DNA from: Mesorhizobium shangrilense
GTDB taxonomy: Bacteria; Pseudomonadota; Alphaproteobacteria; Rhizobiales; Rhizobiaceae
Length of the DNA stretch: 64,000 bases
NCBI RefSeq assembly: GCF_040537815.1
Contig: NZ_JBEWSZ010000001.1
Coordinates: forward strand, 5,040,739-5,104,738
Direction of reading: 5' to 3'
The position numbers and the translations under genes were made by a program. Below, one piece after another: positions 1 to 8,851 of the stretch (the stretch's first letter is position 1; each line of letters begins with the position of its first letter). The notes under the pieces are model-generated. The model searched no databases. It was given only the letters and a program-made list of their open reading frames with translations, and was not told the origin of the DNA.

Positions 1-54
1 GTGTCGGTCTACGGGATCGACGCTTTTCAGGCAATCACTCAGGTCAGCGTCCAT

Positions 55-1107
55 TCATTGCGTCAAAAGCTCGTGAACGAAGGCCAGCTTCCGTGCCGTG
101 ATGTCCGAAATGACGAAGGGGTAGAGGTCCGGCAAACCCATGCAGCGATTGATCGAGTTGGAGGCTTCGGACAGAACCAGCCAGCGTGCGAGGATCTTTT
201 CGAACGGTTCGGGGGTCGCAGCCGGTTCCGAGGGCGCCGCCTGCAGTCCGCCGCCCGTATCGCCCAGGGGCAAGGCTTGGGCTTCCACCGTCTCCAGTCG
301 GCCGAGCGGAACATTCAGCGCATGCACCATTTCCAGCGTGTCGGTGATGTGCAGGTGGTGCGCCCAGGTCTCGGCCCAGTCCTCCCAGGGGTGGGATGTG
401 GCATAGGCCGAGATGTGTCTTTGCTGCCAATCTGGCGGCGCGCCATTGGCATAGTGGTTCTTCAGCGCCTGCTCGTAGTCGGCGCGCTCGTCGCCAAACA
501 GGGCACGGAAGGCTTCGAGCCTTTCCGGCTGGTCGCGGATCAGGCGATCCCAGTAGTAGTGGCCGAGTTCATGGCGGAGATGGCCGAGCAGCGTGCGGTA
601 ATTCTCGCCCATCTCGACGCGCCGCTTTTCACGCTCGGCGGAGTCGGCCTCGGCAACATTGAGCGTTATCAACCCGTTGTCGTGCCCGGTCAGGATGCGC
701 TCGCCTCCCGGGCCGCCTCCGATCGGATCGGCGAGCAGGTCGAAGGCAAGGCCGATCTCGTCACCGGGATTCTGCTTGGGCGCGACCGGCAGGCCGAAGG
801 CGAGCAGCGAATAGATGGCGCGTTTCTTGGCCGCCTCGACGCGGATCCAGCGGCGACGGTTGCCGTCGACAGAGAGATCCGGGATGAGCTGGTTCAGCAC
901 GCAGGCGCGGCAAAAGGCCTGGCCGGGTTCAGCGACCCAGTTGCAGGCGCATTCCTCGGCATTGGTGCACTGGAAAATGTCGTCGACGCCCGACAGCACA
1001 AAGCGTGCGTCCTCGGGATGATAGAGCACCATGCTGGAGCAACTCAGGCACTGGGCATTTTCGAAGTAGAGGCGATGGCCGCAATGCGGGCAGTCGAAAA
1101 GCTTCAT
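55..1107 (-). CDS. Zinc-ribbon and zinc-dependent metallopeptidase-like protein
   Basis: A 350-residue cytoplasmic protein. The N-terminus carries a zinc ribbon (CPHC at residues 6-9, CLSC at 20-23) and a second Cys-rich segment at about 47-70. A metalloprotease HExxH motif (HELGH) lies at residues 179-183. This order, a zinc ribbon followed by a gluzincin-like domain, matches the family of uncharacterised putative zinc-binding metallopeptidases common in Rhizobiales. No signal peptide is seen. The ATG at 1107 gives a start directly at the zinc ribbon. The substrate is unknown; protease activity is inferred from the motif only. Confidence 0.85.
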   Translation of the reverse strand: MKLFDCPHCGHRLYFENAQCLSCSSMVLYHPEDARFVLSGVDDIFQCTNAEECACNWVAEPGQAFCRACVLNQLIPDLSVDGNRRRWIRVEAAKKRAIYSLLAFGLPVAPKQNPGDEIGLAFDLLADPIGGGPGGERILTGHDNGLITLNVAEADSAEREKRRVEMGENYRTLLGHLRHELGHYYWDRLIRDQPERLEAFRALFGDERADYEQALKNHYANGAPPDWQQRHISAYATSHPWEDWAETWAHHLHITDTLEMVHALNVPLGRLETVEAQALPLGDTGGGLQAAPSEPAATPEPFEKILARWLVLSEASNSINRCMGLPDLYPFVISDITARKLAFVHELLTQ

Positions 1108-1390
1108 CGATATCTCACATCACCAGATGCGGCGTAAAGGGCGCAGCACATGTCGCTTCGCCCCAACGCCGGGCATCGGCCGGCGTTCCACGATCCGCTC
1201 ACGCCATTTTGTCCCAGGCCGGGACAACGATACATCTTGCCACAATAAGCACTCGATCGTAGGCGAGGGGTCTCGCATTCGCCAGCGTGGCGCGCCAATG
1301 GCGCGTAACGACTTCTTAACCGTGACAAGCGAGCGTTTCGCTGGCAAATTCGATTTCAGGGACGTGACTCAGGCAACCAGGAGACTAGGG

Positions 1391-2188
1391 ATGGCATTTC
1401 TTGCCAAGGGAAAGATTTTTGCGGCCGCCGCCTTGGCGGTGTTCGCTATGGCGACAGGCGCCCAGGCGGCGGCCAGTTGTGGCAAGACCGGCGCCGGCTT
1501 CGATGCCTGGAAGCCGCAGTTCGCCGCGGAGGCCAAAGCCGAAGGTGTCGGCCCCAAGGGGCTGGCCGCCCTGGCTGGCGCCACCTACGCGACAAAGACG
1601 ATCTCCGTCGACCGCGGCATCCACAAGGCCTTCAGCGGCTCGGTCGACGATTTCATGAAGCGCCGGGGTGGGGCAGCGATCATTTCCAAGGGTCGTTCGC
1701 TGAAGAAGTCGAATGCGGCGCTGTTCGATCAGATCGAGAGTACCTACGGTGTGTCGCCAGGTGTGCTGCTTGCGATCTGGGGCATGGAAACCGGCTTCGG
1801 TTCCGCTATGGGCAACCAGAATACGGTGTCCGCCATTCTGACACTTGCCTATGATTGCCGCCGCCCGGAGTTCTTTCACCCGCATGCCATTGCAGCCCTG
1901 AAGCTGGTCGATCGCGGCGCGTTGAGCGCCTCATCGGTCGGCGCCGCGCATGGCGAGATCGGCCACACGCAGTTCCTGCCCGGGAATGTCTTGAAGTATG
2001 GGGTGGGCGGCGGAAACCTGCGCGACAAGGCCACTGCGTTGGCGTCCACCGCCAACTTCCTCAAGGCTCATGGTTGGCAGAGAGGTGCGAGCGCGCAGGC
2101 CAATATCGGCGCAATTGCCGGCTGGAATGACGCAAGCGTTTATCAACAGGCCATCGCCCGCATCGCCACCGCGATCGACGCCAACTGA
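1391..2188 (+). CDS. Secreted lytic murein transglycosylase, MltB/SLT_2-like
   Basis: A 265-residue protein with an N-terminal signal peptide (lysine-containing n-region, alanine-rich core, AQAA cleavage region at about residues 21-27). The mature part resembles the SLT_2/MltB transglycosylase domain: the segment IWGMETGFG near residue 136 holds the expected catalytic Glu, and GEIGHTQFLP near 193 is the second conserved motif. It should cleave peptidoglycan glycan strands in the periplasm. The ATG at 1391 was chosen because it places the signal peptide at the N-terminus; the frame is open further upstream but that part has no protein-like character. A terminator follows. Confidence 0.88.
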   Translation: MAFLAKGKIFAAAALAVFAMATGAQAAASCGKTGAGFDAWKPQFAAEAKAEGVGPKGLAALAGATYATKTISVDRGIHKAFSGSVDDFMKRRGGAAIISKGRSLKKSNAALFDQIESTYGVSPGVLLAIWGMETGFGSAMGNQNTVSAILTLAYDCRRPEFFHPHAIAALKLVDRGALSASSVGAAHGEIGHTQFLPGNVLKYGVGGGNLRDKATALASTANFLKAHGWQRGASAQANIGAIAGWNDASVYQQAIARIATAIDAN

Positions 2189-2211
2189 TAGAACCGTGCA
2201 TCATTGAACGG

Positions 2212-2246
2212 AAAACCCGGCCTCAGTTCATCAGCGCCGGGTTTTT
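2212..2246. terminator. Bidirectional rho-independent terminator
   Basis: The arms aacccggc (2214-2221) and gccgggtt (2235-2242) pair around a 13-base loop. A run of six T follows on the plus strand and a run of A precedes on the minus side, so the hairpin can end both the transglycosylase transcript and the convergent frameshifted gene. Confidence 0.8.
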
Positions 2247-2787
2247 TATTTCACGTCGATTGCGTAGGGGCAGCCAGCCAGCGTCTTGCCGGGATGGGAC
2301 TCGACGGTCGAGACGTTGAGCGTGATGTGCGTGGCGAGGCTCACGTCGCCGGTGTCCTCGGTGCTTTCGACAATGACCTTCTCGCCGAGGAATTTGTCCG
2401 GTGTCGAAACCGTGGCGGCGACATCGAGTTCTCTCGCCAGATCCGGCGCGGCAATGCCGTCAAGCACGGCCATCGGCCCTGTCGCGGTGAAGACGATTGT
2501 CCCCGTGCCGCGCCCGAATACATGAACCGCCGCGGGCAGTTGATACTGCCGCAGGAACGGATTGCCGGATGGAACCTCTTTCCAGCCAAGCGTGCCCGCC
2601 GCGCCGGGCTCGCCGCTCAGCCACAGGGCAAAACCATTATAGGCCGGCACATCCGCCCGGCATTCGATCAGCGCGGCAAGGTCGACAGAGGCGGGTTGTA
2701 GTCGTTGGCTTTGGCGACAGTCAGGCTCGCCAGGACAGCCAACGCAGGCAGGAAACCGGTTCTAGGGGTGGCCGAGCGCCCGGGCAC
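2246..2787 (-). pseudogene. Secreted hypothetical protein with a -1 frameshift after the signal peptide
   Basis: The gene is read in two frames. From a GTG at 2787 one frame encodes a good signal peptide (TGFLPALAVLASL core, AKA cleavage site) and the first mature residues NDYNPP, then hits a stop at about 2669. The adjacent frame carries the rest (SVDLAALIECRADVPAYNG and on to the stop at 2246), about 150 residues with protein-like composition. Joining them needs one base more around 2685-2700. The start lies 8 bases after the stop of the upstream minus-strand gene. It is either a decayed gene or a sequencing error. The body is not a family I can name. A GTG inside the second frame at 2650 could allow a truncated cytoplasmic product, but this seems unlikely to be the native form. 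Confidence 0.6.
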
Positions 2788-2794
2788 ATCACTC

Positions 2795-3382
2795 TCAATG
2801 ATCCGCGTAGCCGCTCAACGGACATTTCTGGGAAATGGGAACCTGGAAGGTGCCGTCAATGCCGCTGCAGGTCCGGAACTTGAGCGTCCACGCCGCCGGG
2901 GCTTGCGTAGCCACCTTTGACTTGCCCTTGGGGAGCACCCAGCTTTCGGAATGCGCGTAGGCGCTCGCAGGGCAGTTCTGGGAAGCGGGAACCTGGAAGG
3001 CGCCGTCAAGAGCGCTGCAGTTACGGAATTTGAGCGACCGCGGCGCCTGGGCTTGCGTGACCTTAGCGGGCTTTGGCTTGCCCTTGAGGACCATCCAGAT
3101 TTCGGTCGGCTGGTCGAGCTGCAGCCTGTTTATGTCGGAATAGCTGATGCGCCCGCTGCGTATCCCATCAGCAATGCGCTGGCAAAACAGAGCGGGCATG
3201 CGCTCCTCCGAAACGCCCATGAACAAAGCCATGTCATGCTTGAACGCAAGGTCACGTGTGCGGGCGGAGGTGACGCATTCGTTCATATCCGCCTTCGGGT
3301 CGCGCTTGGCGCCTGCCTGTGAGGACTGGCACACCGTCAAGACGACGACCATCGCAAGCAGAAGAGAAACGCTTTTTTTCAC
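2795..3382 (-). CDS. Secreted hypothetical protein with a duplicated Cys motif at the C-terminus
   Basis: A 195-residue protein with a signal peptide (KKSVSLLLAMVVVLTVC core). The GTG at 3382 was chosen over a longer reading because GAGGGG sits at the right distance upstream and the signal peptide then starts at residue 1. The middle region (about 35-110) has conserved-looking Cys and charged residues. The C-terminal third holds two copies of a roughly 45-residue unit, each with LKFR-x-CS-xx-DG-x-FQVP-x-SQ-x-CP, so paired Cys probably form a disulfide in each copy. The function is unknown. It lies just upstream of the frameshifted secreted gene and may be cotranscribed with it. Confidence 0.7.
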   Translation of the reverse strand: MKKSVSLLLAMVVVLTVCQSSQAGAKRDPKADMNECVTSARTRDLAFKHDMALFMGVSEERMPALFCQRIADGIRSGRISYSDINRLQLDQPTEIWMVLKGKPKPAKVTQAQAPRSLKFRNCSALDGAFQVPASQNCPASAYAHSESWVLPKGKSKVATQAPAAWTLKFRTCSGIDGTFQVPISQKCPLSGYADH

Positions 3383-3486
3383 TGCCAAACCCCTCAATCC
3401 CGCCAGTAGACTTAAATGAAGCTGCTGAAAGGTCAAACAGGAATTGATCAAAAGAGGCTTCATCCGGGTTATATTAGAGGCGTCAA

Positions 3487-3514
3487 ATAAAAACCCGACG
3501 TCTCCGTCGGGTTC
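3487..3514 (-). terminator. Rho-independent terminator downstream of argG
   Basis: The arms aacccgacg and cgtcgggtt (3492-3513) pair around tctc. On the minus strand the hairpin is followed by a T-rich run (complement of 3485-3493), placing it 45 bases beyond the argG stop. Confidence 0.85.
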
Positions 3515-3557
3515 CTTAGGTGTGGATTGCAGAACACCCCCGGTCGCCGGCTGAAAA

Positions 3558-4781
3558 TCAACCCTTGCGATTGCGCGCCGCCAGCGTCCTCAGCCTCAGC
3601 GCGTTCAGGCGAATGAAGCCGGCGGCGTCTTTCTGGTCGTAGGCGCCACGGTCGTCCTCGAAGGTGACCAGCGCGTCGGAATAGAGCGTCTTCTTCGACT
3701 TGCGGCCGGTGACCATGACATTGCCCTTGTAGAGCTTCAGCCGCACAGTGCCTTCGACGTCTTCCTGGCTCTTGTCGATCATCGCCTGCAGCATGAGACG
3801 CTCGGGTGCGAACCAGAAGCCGTTGTAGATTAGCTCGGCATAGCGCGGCATGAACTCGTCCTTGAGGTGGGCGGCACCCCGGTCGAGCGTGATCGATTCA
3901 ATGGCACGGTGCGCGGCGATAAGGATGGTGCCGCCGGGCGTCTCGTAGACGCCGCGCGATTTCATGCCGACGAAGCGGTTCTCGACCAGGTCGAGCCGGC
4001 CGATGCCGTTGTCGCGGCCGAGATCGTTGAGCGCGGTCAGCATGGTTGCCGGCGACAGTTTCTTGCCGTTGAGCGCGATCGGATCGCCCTTCAGGAACTC
4101 GATCTCGATTTCGGTGACGGCGTCCGGCGCGTCCATCGGCGAAACGGTGCGCTGGTGGACGAACTCCGGCGGTTCGCTCCACGGGTCTTCCAGCACCTTT
4201 CCTTCCGAGGATGAATGCAGGAGGTTTGCGTCGACGGAGAACGGCGCGTCGCCCTTCTTGTCCTTGGGCACGGGAATCTGGTGCTGTTCGGCGAAATTGA
4301 TCAGGTCGGTTCGCGACTTGAAAGACCAGTCGCGCCATGGTGCGATGACCTTGATGTCGGGGTTCAGCGCATAGGCGGAAAGCTCGAAACGGACCTGGTC
4401 GTTGCCCTTGCCGGTGGCGCCATGGGCAATCGCGTCGGCGCCGGTCTCCTTGGCGATCTCGACCAGGTGTTTCGAAATCAGCGGCCGGGCGATCGAGGTG
4501 CCGAGCAGATAGGTGCCTTCATAGACGGCGTTGGCTCGGAACATCGGGAAGACGAAATCGGCGACGAACTCCTCGCGGACATCGACGATGCGGATGTCCT
4601 TGATGCCCATCATCTCGGCCTTGAGGCGCGCTGGCTCCAGTTCTCCACCCTGGCCGAGGTCGGCGGTGAAGGTGACGACTTCGGCGCCGAGTTCAGTCTG
4701 CAGCCATTTCAGGATGATGGATGTATCGAGGCCGCCCGAATAGGCGAGCACGACTTTCTTGACGTCTTTTCCCTTGGACAT
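3558..4781 (-). CDS. argG: Argininosuccinate synthase
   Basis: A 407-residue enzyme that joins citrulline and aspartate with ATP to make argininosuccinate in arginine synthesis. The N-type ATP pyrophosphatase P-loop AYSGGLDTS lies at residues 13-21, and [14 protein letters not shown] in the middle is the conserved citrulline/aspartate-binding segment. The length matches the family. The frame is open upstream to 4877, but the ATG at 4781 gives the usual start ([17 protein letters not shown]). It stands alone with its own terminator. Confidence 0.97.
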   Translation of the reverse strand: MSKGKDVKKVVLAYSGGLDTSIILKWLQTELGAEVVTFTADLGQGGELEPARLKAEMMGIKDIRIVDVREEFVADFVFPMFRANAVYEGTYLLGTSIARPLISKHLVEIAKETGADAIAHGATGKGNDQVRFELSAYALNPDIKVIAPWRDWSFKSRTDLINFAEQHQIPVPKDKKGDAPFSVDANLLHSSSEGKVLEDPWSEPPEFVHQRTVSPMDAPDAVTEIEIEFLKGDPIALNGKKLSPATMLTALNDLGRDNGIGRLDLVENRFVGMKSRGVYETPGGTILIAAHRAIESITLDRGAAHLKDEFMPRYAELIYNGFWFAPERLMLQAMIDKSQEDVEGTVRLKLYKGNVMVTGRKSKKTLYSDALVTFEDDRGAYDQKDAAGFIRLNALRLRTLAARNRKG

Positions 4782-5097
4782 TTTTACCCCGTCGATGAGG
4801 GACGCCCCAAAAAGGCGTCGCGGATTGTCGCAGCGCCTTTTAGCAGGAACGGCAAAGCGAGCAAGCGCGCGCGGCACCTGACTTCTGATCCAGCGCGTGG
4901 TTGGGTGGTGACCGCCCGGCGTGGTAGCGACGCGATCCAGGCAAACAACCTGCTACAATCAAGGGCTGCATTTACCTACAGCATTTAATCAAGTTTTCAC
5001 GCCCCGTTGCTAACAATGAGGCCAAAGCTGTGCCGGCGGCGTGCCGAAGCTGCTTTGCCCGATCTTCGCGGGCGCTCTCAGGCTTGGGCCGTTCTTG
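4782..5097. other. Intergenic region between argG and the c-di-GMP gene
   Basis: 316 bases holding the divergent 5' regions of argG (minus) and the MHYT-GGDEF-EAL gene (plus). I see AT-richer sequence around 4960-5000, as expected for promoters, but no convincing -35/-10 pair, hairpin or hidden reading frame. Confidence 0.5.
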
Positions 5098-7173
5098 ATG
5101 CGCGTTATATCCTGTATCGTCACGGAGCATAATCTGTGGCTCGTCCTCCTGGCGGCGCTGATGTGCGTCACCGGCTCATGGGTGACGATTGGTCTCCTCG
5201 ACCGCACCAGGAAAACCGCGGGCGTGCAGATGAAGGGCTGGCTGTTCCTGACCGCCGTCGCCGCGGGCTCCTCGATCTGGTGCACGCATTTCATCGCCAT
5301 GCTGGCCTACCAGCCCGGTGCGCCGATCACCTTCGATCCCATCCTCACCATGGTGTCGCTGGTCATCGCCATTGCCGGAACCGGAGTGGGCTTCACCATT
5401 GCCTCCGACAAAAGCCGGCGTGTCGCCCCGGAATGGGGCGGATGTGTTGTCGGGTTGGCGATCTCGGCCATGCACTATACCGGGATGATGGCCTATCACG
5501 TTGCCGGGATCGTCGAGTGGGACGCTGGCTACGTCGCGGCGTCGCTTGTCATTTCAATAGCCTTTTCAGCTGCCGCACTTGGCCAGGCCATACGCCGGCC
5601 ATACCGGCGGGCGCAGTATGTCGGCATCGGACTGCTGGTGCTGGCGATCGTCGGCCTCCATTTCACGGGTATGGCGGCCGTGGCGGTGACGCCGATGTCC
5701 TTCATCAGCACGGGCACCAATCCCGAGATCCTCGTGGCGATGGCGGTCGCCGTCGCCGTCGTTGGCCTCATTGTCGCCGCGACCGGTTTCGCCAGCTATC
5801 TGATCGACGAGCGCGGCCGGCTCGAAAGCTTCGAGCGGCTCCAGCATCTGGCGCTCAACGATTCGCTCACCGGCCTCGCCAACCGTGTCAGTTTCAACGA
5901 CCGCCTGGACCATGAGATCGAACGGGCGCGGGAAGACGAGGAGACGATGACCGCGGTCATCGTCATCGACCTCGACCGCTTCAAGGAGATCAATGATCTC
6001 AGAGGCCATGCCGCGGGCGACCAAGCGCTGAAGATCGTTGCGCGAAGATTGGCAAAGCTGACCGGAGACGGAGAATTCGTCGCGCGCCTGGGCGGCGACG
6101 AATTTGCCGCAATCAAGCGCTTCAAGGACCAGAACGATCTTCTCGGCCTGGTTTCGAGGCTGGAGAAATCCCTGTTCGAGCCTTTGCAGCTCGAGGATTT
6201 CGAAATCGCCACCGGCGCCAGCATCGGTGTCGCCGTCTACCCTCGCGACGGCGCCGACAGGGAAAGACTGGTCAGCAACGCCGACCTTGCCATGTACCGG
6301 GCCAAGAACGACATGTCGCGGGCCGTCTGTTTCTACGAATCCAACATGGATGAGACGGCGCGCGCGCGGCGTGCGCTGGCCATCGACCTTCGGCAGGCGG
6401 TCGAGCGTGGCGAGCTTTCACTCCACTATCAGGTGCAGACTTCGGTTTCGACCGGCGCCGTCTGTGGCTACGAGGCGCTGCTGCGCTGGACGCATCCCGA
6501 ACGCGGCATGATTGCGCCAACCGACTTCATCCCGATCGCTGAAGAGAACGGGTCGATCCTTGCAATCGGCGAATGGGTGCTGCGGACCGCGTGCCGCCAG
6601 GCAGCGTCGTGGGACAATGACCATAAGATCGCCGTCAACCTGTCGCCGGTCCAATTCGCCCACGCCGATCTTGCCAAGCTGGTTCACCATATCCTGGTTG
6701 AAACCGGGCTTTCTCCCAATCGGCTGGAGCTGGAGCTCACCGAATCGACCATCGTCGCAGACAAGTTCCGCACGCTGCATGTCCTGCGCCAGATCAAGGC
6801 GCTGGGCGTCACGATCGCGATCGACGATTTCGGCACGGGCTATTCGTCGCTCGACACGCTGCGCTCGTTTCCCTTCGACAAGATCAAGCTCGACCGCTCC
6901 TTCATGGCCGATGTCGAGCGCAGCCCGCAAGCCAAGGCGATCATTCGAGCGGTGCTGACGCTCGGGCGCAGCCTGGAAATCCCGGTACTTGCCGAGGGTG
7001 TCGAGACGCATGTCCAGCTCGCCATACTGCAAGTCGAGGGCTGCAACGAAGCGCAGGGTTATTTCCTTGGCCGCCCGCAGCCGATCGATCAGATCCTGCT
7101 GGCGGGCGTGGCGGATTCTGTCCCGCATGACCTGATCCTTGGCGAGCGGCCCAGGATAAGCGTGAGCGGATAG
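5098..7173 (+). CDS. MHYT sensor with GGDEF and EAL domains (c-di-GMP turnover)
   Basis: A 691-residue inner-membrane protein. The first 240 residues have about seven membrane helices and three MHYT-type repeats (HFIAM, MHYTGM, HFTGM), thought to bind metal and sense O2, CO or NO. A GGDEF domain follows with an intact RLGGDEF at about residue 341; no RxxD inhibitory site is seen five residues before it. The EAL domain keeps YEALLRW, ELTEST, DDFGTGYSSL, KLDRSF and AEGVET, so phosphodiesterase activity looks intact and the enzyme could be bifunctional. The ATG at 5098 starts the first helix; the open frame upstream lacks membrane character. Confidence 0.93.
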   Translation: MRVISCIVTEHNLWLVLLAALMCVTGSWVTIGLLDRTRKTAGVQMKGWLFLTAVAAGSSIWCTHFIAMLAYQPGAPITFDPILTMVSLVIAIAGTGVGFTIASDKSRRVAPEWGGCVVGLAISAMHYTGMMAYHVAGIVEWDAGYVAASLVISIAFSAAALGQAIRRPYRRAQYVGIGLLVLAIVGLHFTGMAAVAVTPMSFISTGTNPEILVAMAVAVAVVGLIVAATGFASYLIDERGRLESFERLQHLALNDSLTGLANRVSFNDRLDHEIERAREDEETMTAVIVIDLDRFKEINDLRGHAAGDQALKIVARRLAKLTGDGEFVARLGGDEFAAIKRFKDQNDLLGLVSRLEKSLFEPLQLEDFEIATGASIGVAVYPRDGADRERLVSNADLAMYRAKNDMSRAVCFYESNMDETARARRALAIDLRQAVERGELSLHYQVQTSVSTGAVCGYEALLRWTHPERGMIAPTDFIPIAEENGSILAIGEWVLRTACRQAASWDNDHKIAVNLSPVQFAHADLAKLVHHILVETGLSPNRLELELTESTIVADKFRTLHVLRQIKALGVTIAIDDFGTGYSSLDTLRSFPFDKIKLDRSFMADVERSPQAKAIIRAVLTLGRSLEIPVLAEGVETHVQLAILQVEGCNEAQGYFLGRPQPIDQILLAGVADSVPHDLILGERPRISVSG

Positions 7174-7300
7174 ACGCAGGGCACGAATGCTGTCGTCGGC
7201 GGTCCTGCGCACCGGATCGTTGGTGCAGTGTTTTCACACGTCTGGCGCAGGCGCGGCGCATCCTATATGGCTGCGCCGACCTATGCTCCGGGGCTGCCGC

Positions 7301-7942
7301 ATGTCCTTCATTCCCGATACCTCGACGCTGATCCAGTTCGCCATCGCCACCGTGATCCTGGCGATCACGCCGGGGCCGGACATGACACTGTTCGTCTCGC
7401 GCACGCTGAGCCAGGGCCGCGCCACCGGCTTTGCCTCGATGGCCGGCGCGCTGTGCGGCACGCTGGTCCACACCACGCTGGTGGTGGTCGGCGTCTCGGC
7501 GCTGATCGTCGCCTCACCGATGGCCTTCTTCGCGCTGAAGATTTTTGGCGCCGGCTATCTCGTCTTCCTGGCATGGCAGGCGATCACCAAGGGTTCGGCG
7601 TTTTCACCGGAGAAGAAGACGGGACCCCAGATTTCGCTGTTCCGCAGCTGGGCGGCCGGCCTTGGGGTCAACCTGCTCAACCCGAAGATCATCCTGTTCT
7701 TCATGACCTTTCTGCCGCAGTTCGTCTCCGCGCATGATCCGCACGCGCCGGGAAAACTGTTCTTCCTCGGCGCGATGTTCATCGTGCTGTCGATACCCGT
7801 GACGGCGCCGATGGTGTTCGCGGCTGAGAAATTCTCATCGGCGATGAAGGCCAGCCCGCGCGTGACGCGCGTCGTCGATTATCTGTTCGCCGGCGTGTTC
7901 TCGGCCTTTGCCCTCAAGATACTGACAGCGCAGGCGAAATAG
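7301..7942 (+). CDS. LysE/RhtB family amino-acid exporter
   Basis: A 213-residue membrane protein with about six hydrophobic helices. The family signature AITPGPDM is near residue 22, and GVNLLNPKIILFF near 125 is the second conserved motif. Such proteins export amino acids or their derivatives; the substrate cannot be told from sequence. The ATG at 7301 precedes the first helix. Confidence 0.92.
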   Translation: MSFIPDTSTLIQFAIATVILAITPGPDMTLFVSRTLSQGRATGFASMAGALCGTLVHTTLVVVGVSALIVASPMAFFALKIFGAGYLVFLAWQAITKGSAFSPEKKTGPQISLFRSWAAGLGVNLLNPKIILFFMTFLPQFVSAHDPHAPGKLFFLGAMFIVLSIPVTAPMVFAAEKFSSAMKASPRVTRVVDYLFAGVFSAFALKILTAQAK

Positions 7943-7952
7943 ACCTGCCGGG

Positions 7953-8411
7953 CTATGAGCCGTCGGCTTGACGCCAGCTCCCGGCCCAGCGGCCGGCGCT
8001 GAGCCAGTAGAAGATTCCACCGACCATGCCTGAGCCGATCACCACCATGATGGCGTGGGTGTCGGTGGCCACGAAGTCGCTGTCGCCGCTCTGGTGAGCG
8101 AACCCGAGGAAGATCGCCGCGGCCACGGCGCCGCCCAGCGCATAGAACAGCCAGTCGCGCCGGCCGAGGATTTCGGAAACCAGGATGACGATGCAGGCCG
8201 GCATGAAGGCGAAATAGGCGACGAACAGGGAAACGAAGGGGATCGAGAACATCAGCGAGGCGGTCGTCGCGGGCTGTGCCGCATGCTCCGGCGTAAAACC
8301 GAGATAGGCGAGGAAAATGATGTTGAGGAAGGCGCTGGCCGCCAGCGAGGCGACGGCATAGCCGATCAGGATGACGGCGAAGCGGATGAGGTAGGCGACG
8401 AGACGGTTCAT
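7953..8411 (-). CDS. Small membrane protein, four helices
   Basis: A 152-residue protein with four hydrophobic segments, ending in a polar tail after GGIFYWLSAGRW. Its ATG (8411-8409) overlaps the TGA of the upstream gene as ATGA, so the two are probably translationally coupled. The next gene upstream, of similar size and ending in the similar [10 protein letters not shown], looks like a distant paralogue. The function is unknown. Confidence 0.75.
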   Translation of the reverse strand: MNRLVAYLIRFAVILIGYAVASLAASAFLNIIFLAYLGFTPEHAAQPATTASLMFSIPFVSLFVAYFAFMPACIVILVSEILGRRDWLFYALGGAVAAAIFLGFAHQSGDSDFVATDTHAIMVVIGSGMVGGIFYWLSAGRWAGSWRQADGS

Positions 8412-8851
8412 CGCAGATCCCGGCGCCTGAGATGGCCAGACTTGCGCCCCGCCAGAAGCCAGTAGACCGAACCGGCGGCGGTGCCGGCTGTCGCCAGGAA
8501 ACCGAGAAAAACCGGATTGAAAGCAATCCATCCGGCCGAGCGCGGGGTTGAGAGGCCGAATGCGGTGGACGTGATGGCGCCCATGGCCGCGAAATAGAAC
8601 CATCTTCGAAGCGACCACCGTTCGGCGACAAGGATCGCGGGGACGGCGATCACCAGCGCGCAGACCATCACGGTCAGCACGGCGAGCGGAAAGGAACCCA
8701 TCCAGTCGAATTGGAAAACCATGGACCAGTTCCCTTCTTCGATTCCTTCCAGAAGGACGATCAGCAGCACAGGCACGAGGATAGAGGTCAGCGCAGCGGC
8801 GACATAGGCGACTGCAATCGCGGCCAGGCGCTTCACGACGGGACGATTCAC
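8408..8851 (-). CDS. Small membrane protein coupled to rlmN
   Basis: A 147-residue protein with four hydrophobic segments and the closing motif [12 protein letters not shown]. The GTG start (8851-8849) overlaps the rlmN stop as GTGA, and its own stop overlaps the next start as ATGA. This tight coupling argues that the three genes are one transcript. The start was chosen by this overlap and because it sits just before the first helix. The function is unknown. Confidence 0.75.
   Translation of the reverse strand: MNRPVVKRLAAIAVAYVAAALTSILVPVLLIVLLEGIEEGNWSMVFQFDWMGSFPLAVLTVMVCALVIAVPAILVAERWSLRRWFYFAAMGAITSTAFGLSTPRSAGWIAFNPVFLGFLATAGTAAGSVYWLLAGRKSGHLRRRDLR

Noticed and set aside
1..1137. Plus-strand open frame over the zinc peptidase gene
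   Set aside because: It lies opposite a gene with zinc-ribbon and HExxH motifs and has no family features of its own.
2650..2652. GTG at 2650 as the true start of the frameshifted gene
   Set aside because: The reading continues upstream in the same frame with protein-like residues and a signal peptide lies one base out of phase, so an internal start is less likely than a frameshift.
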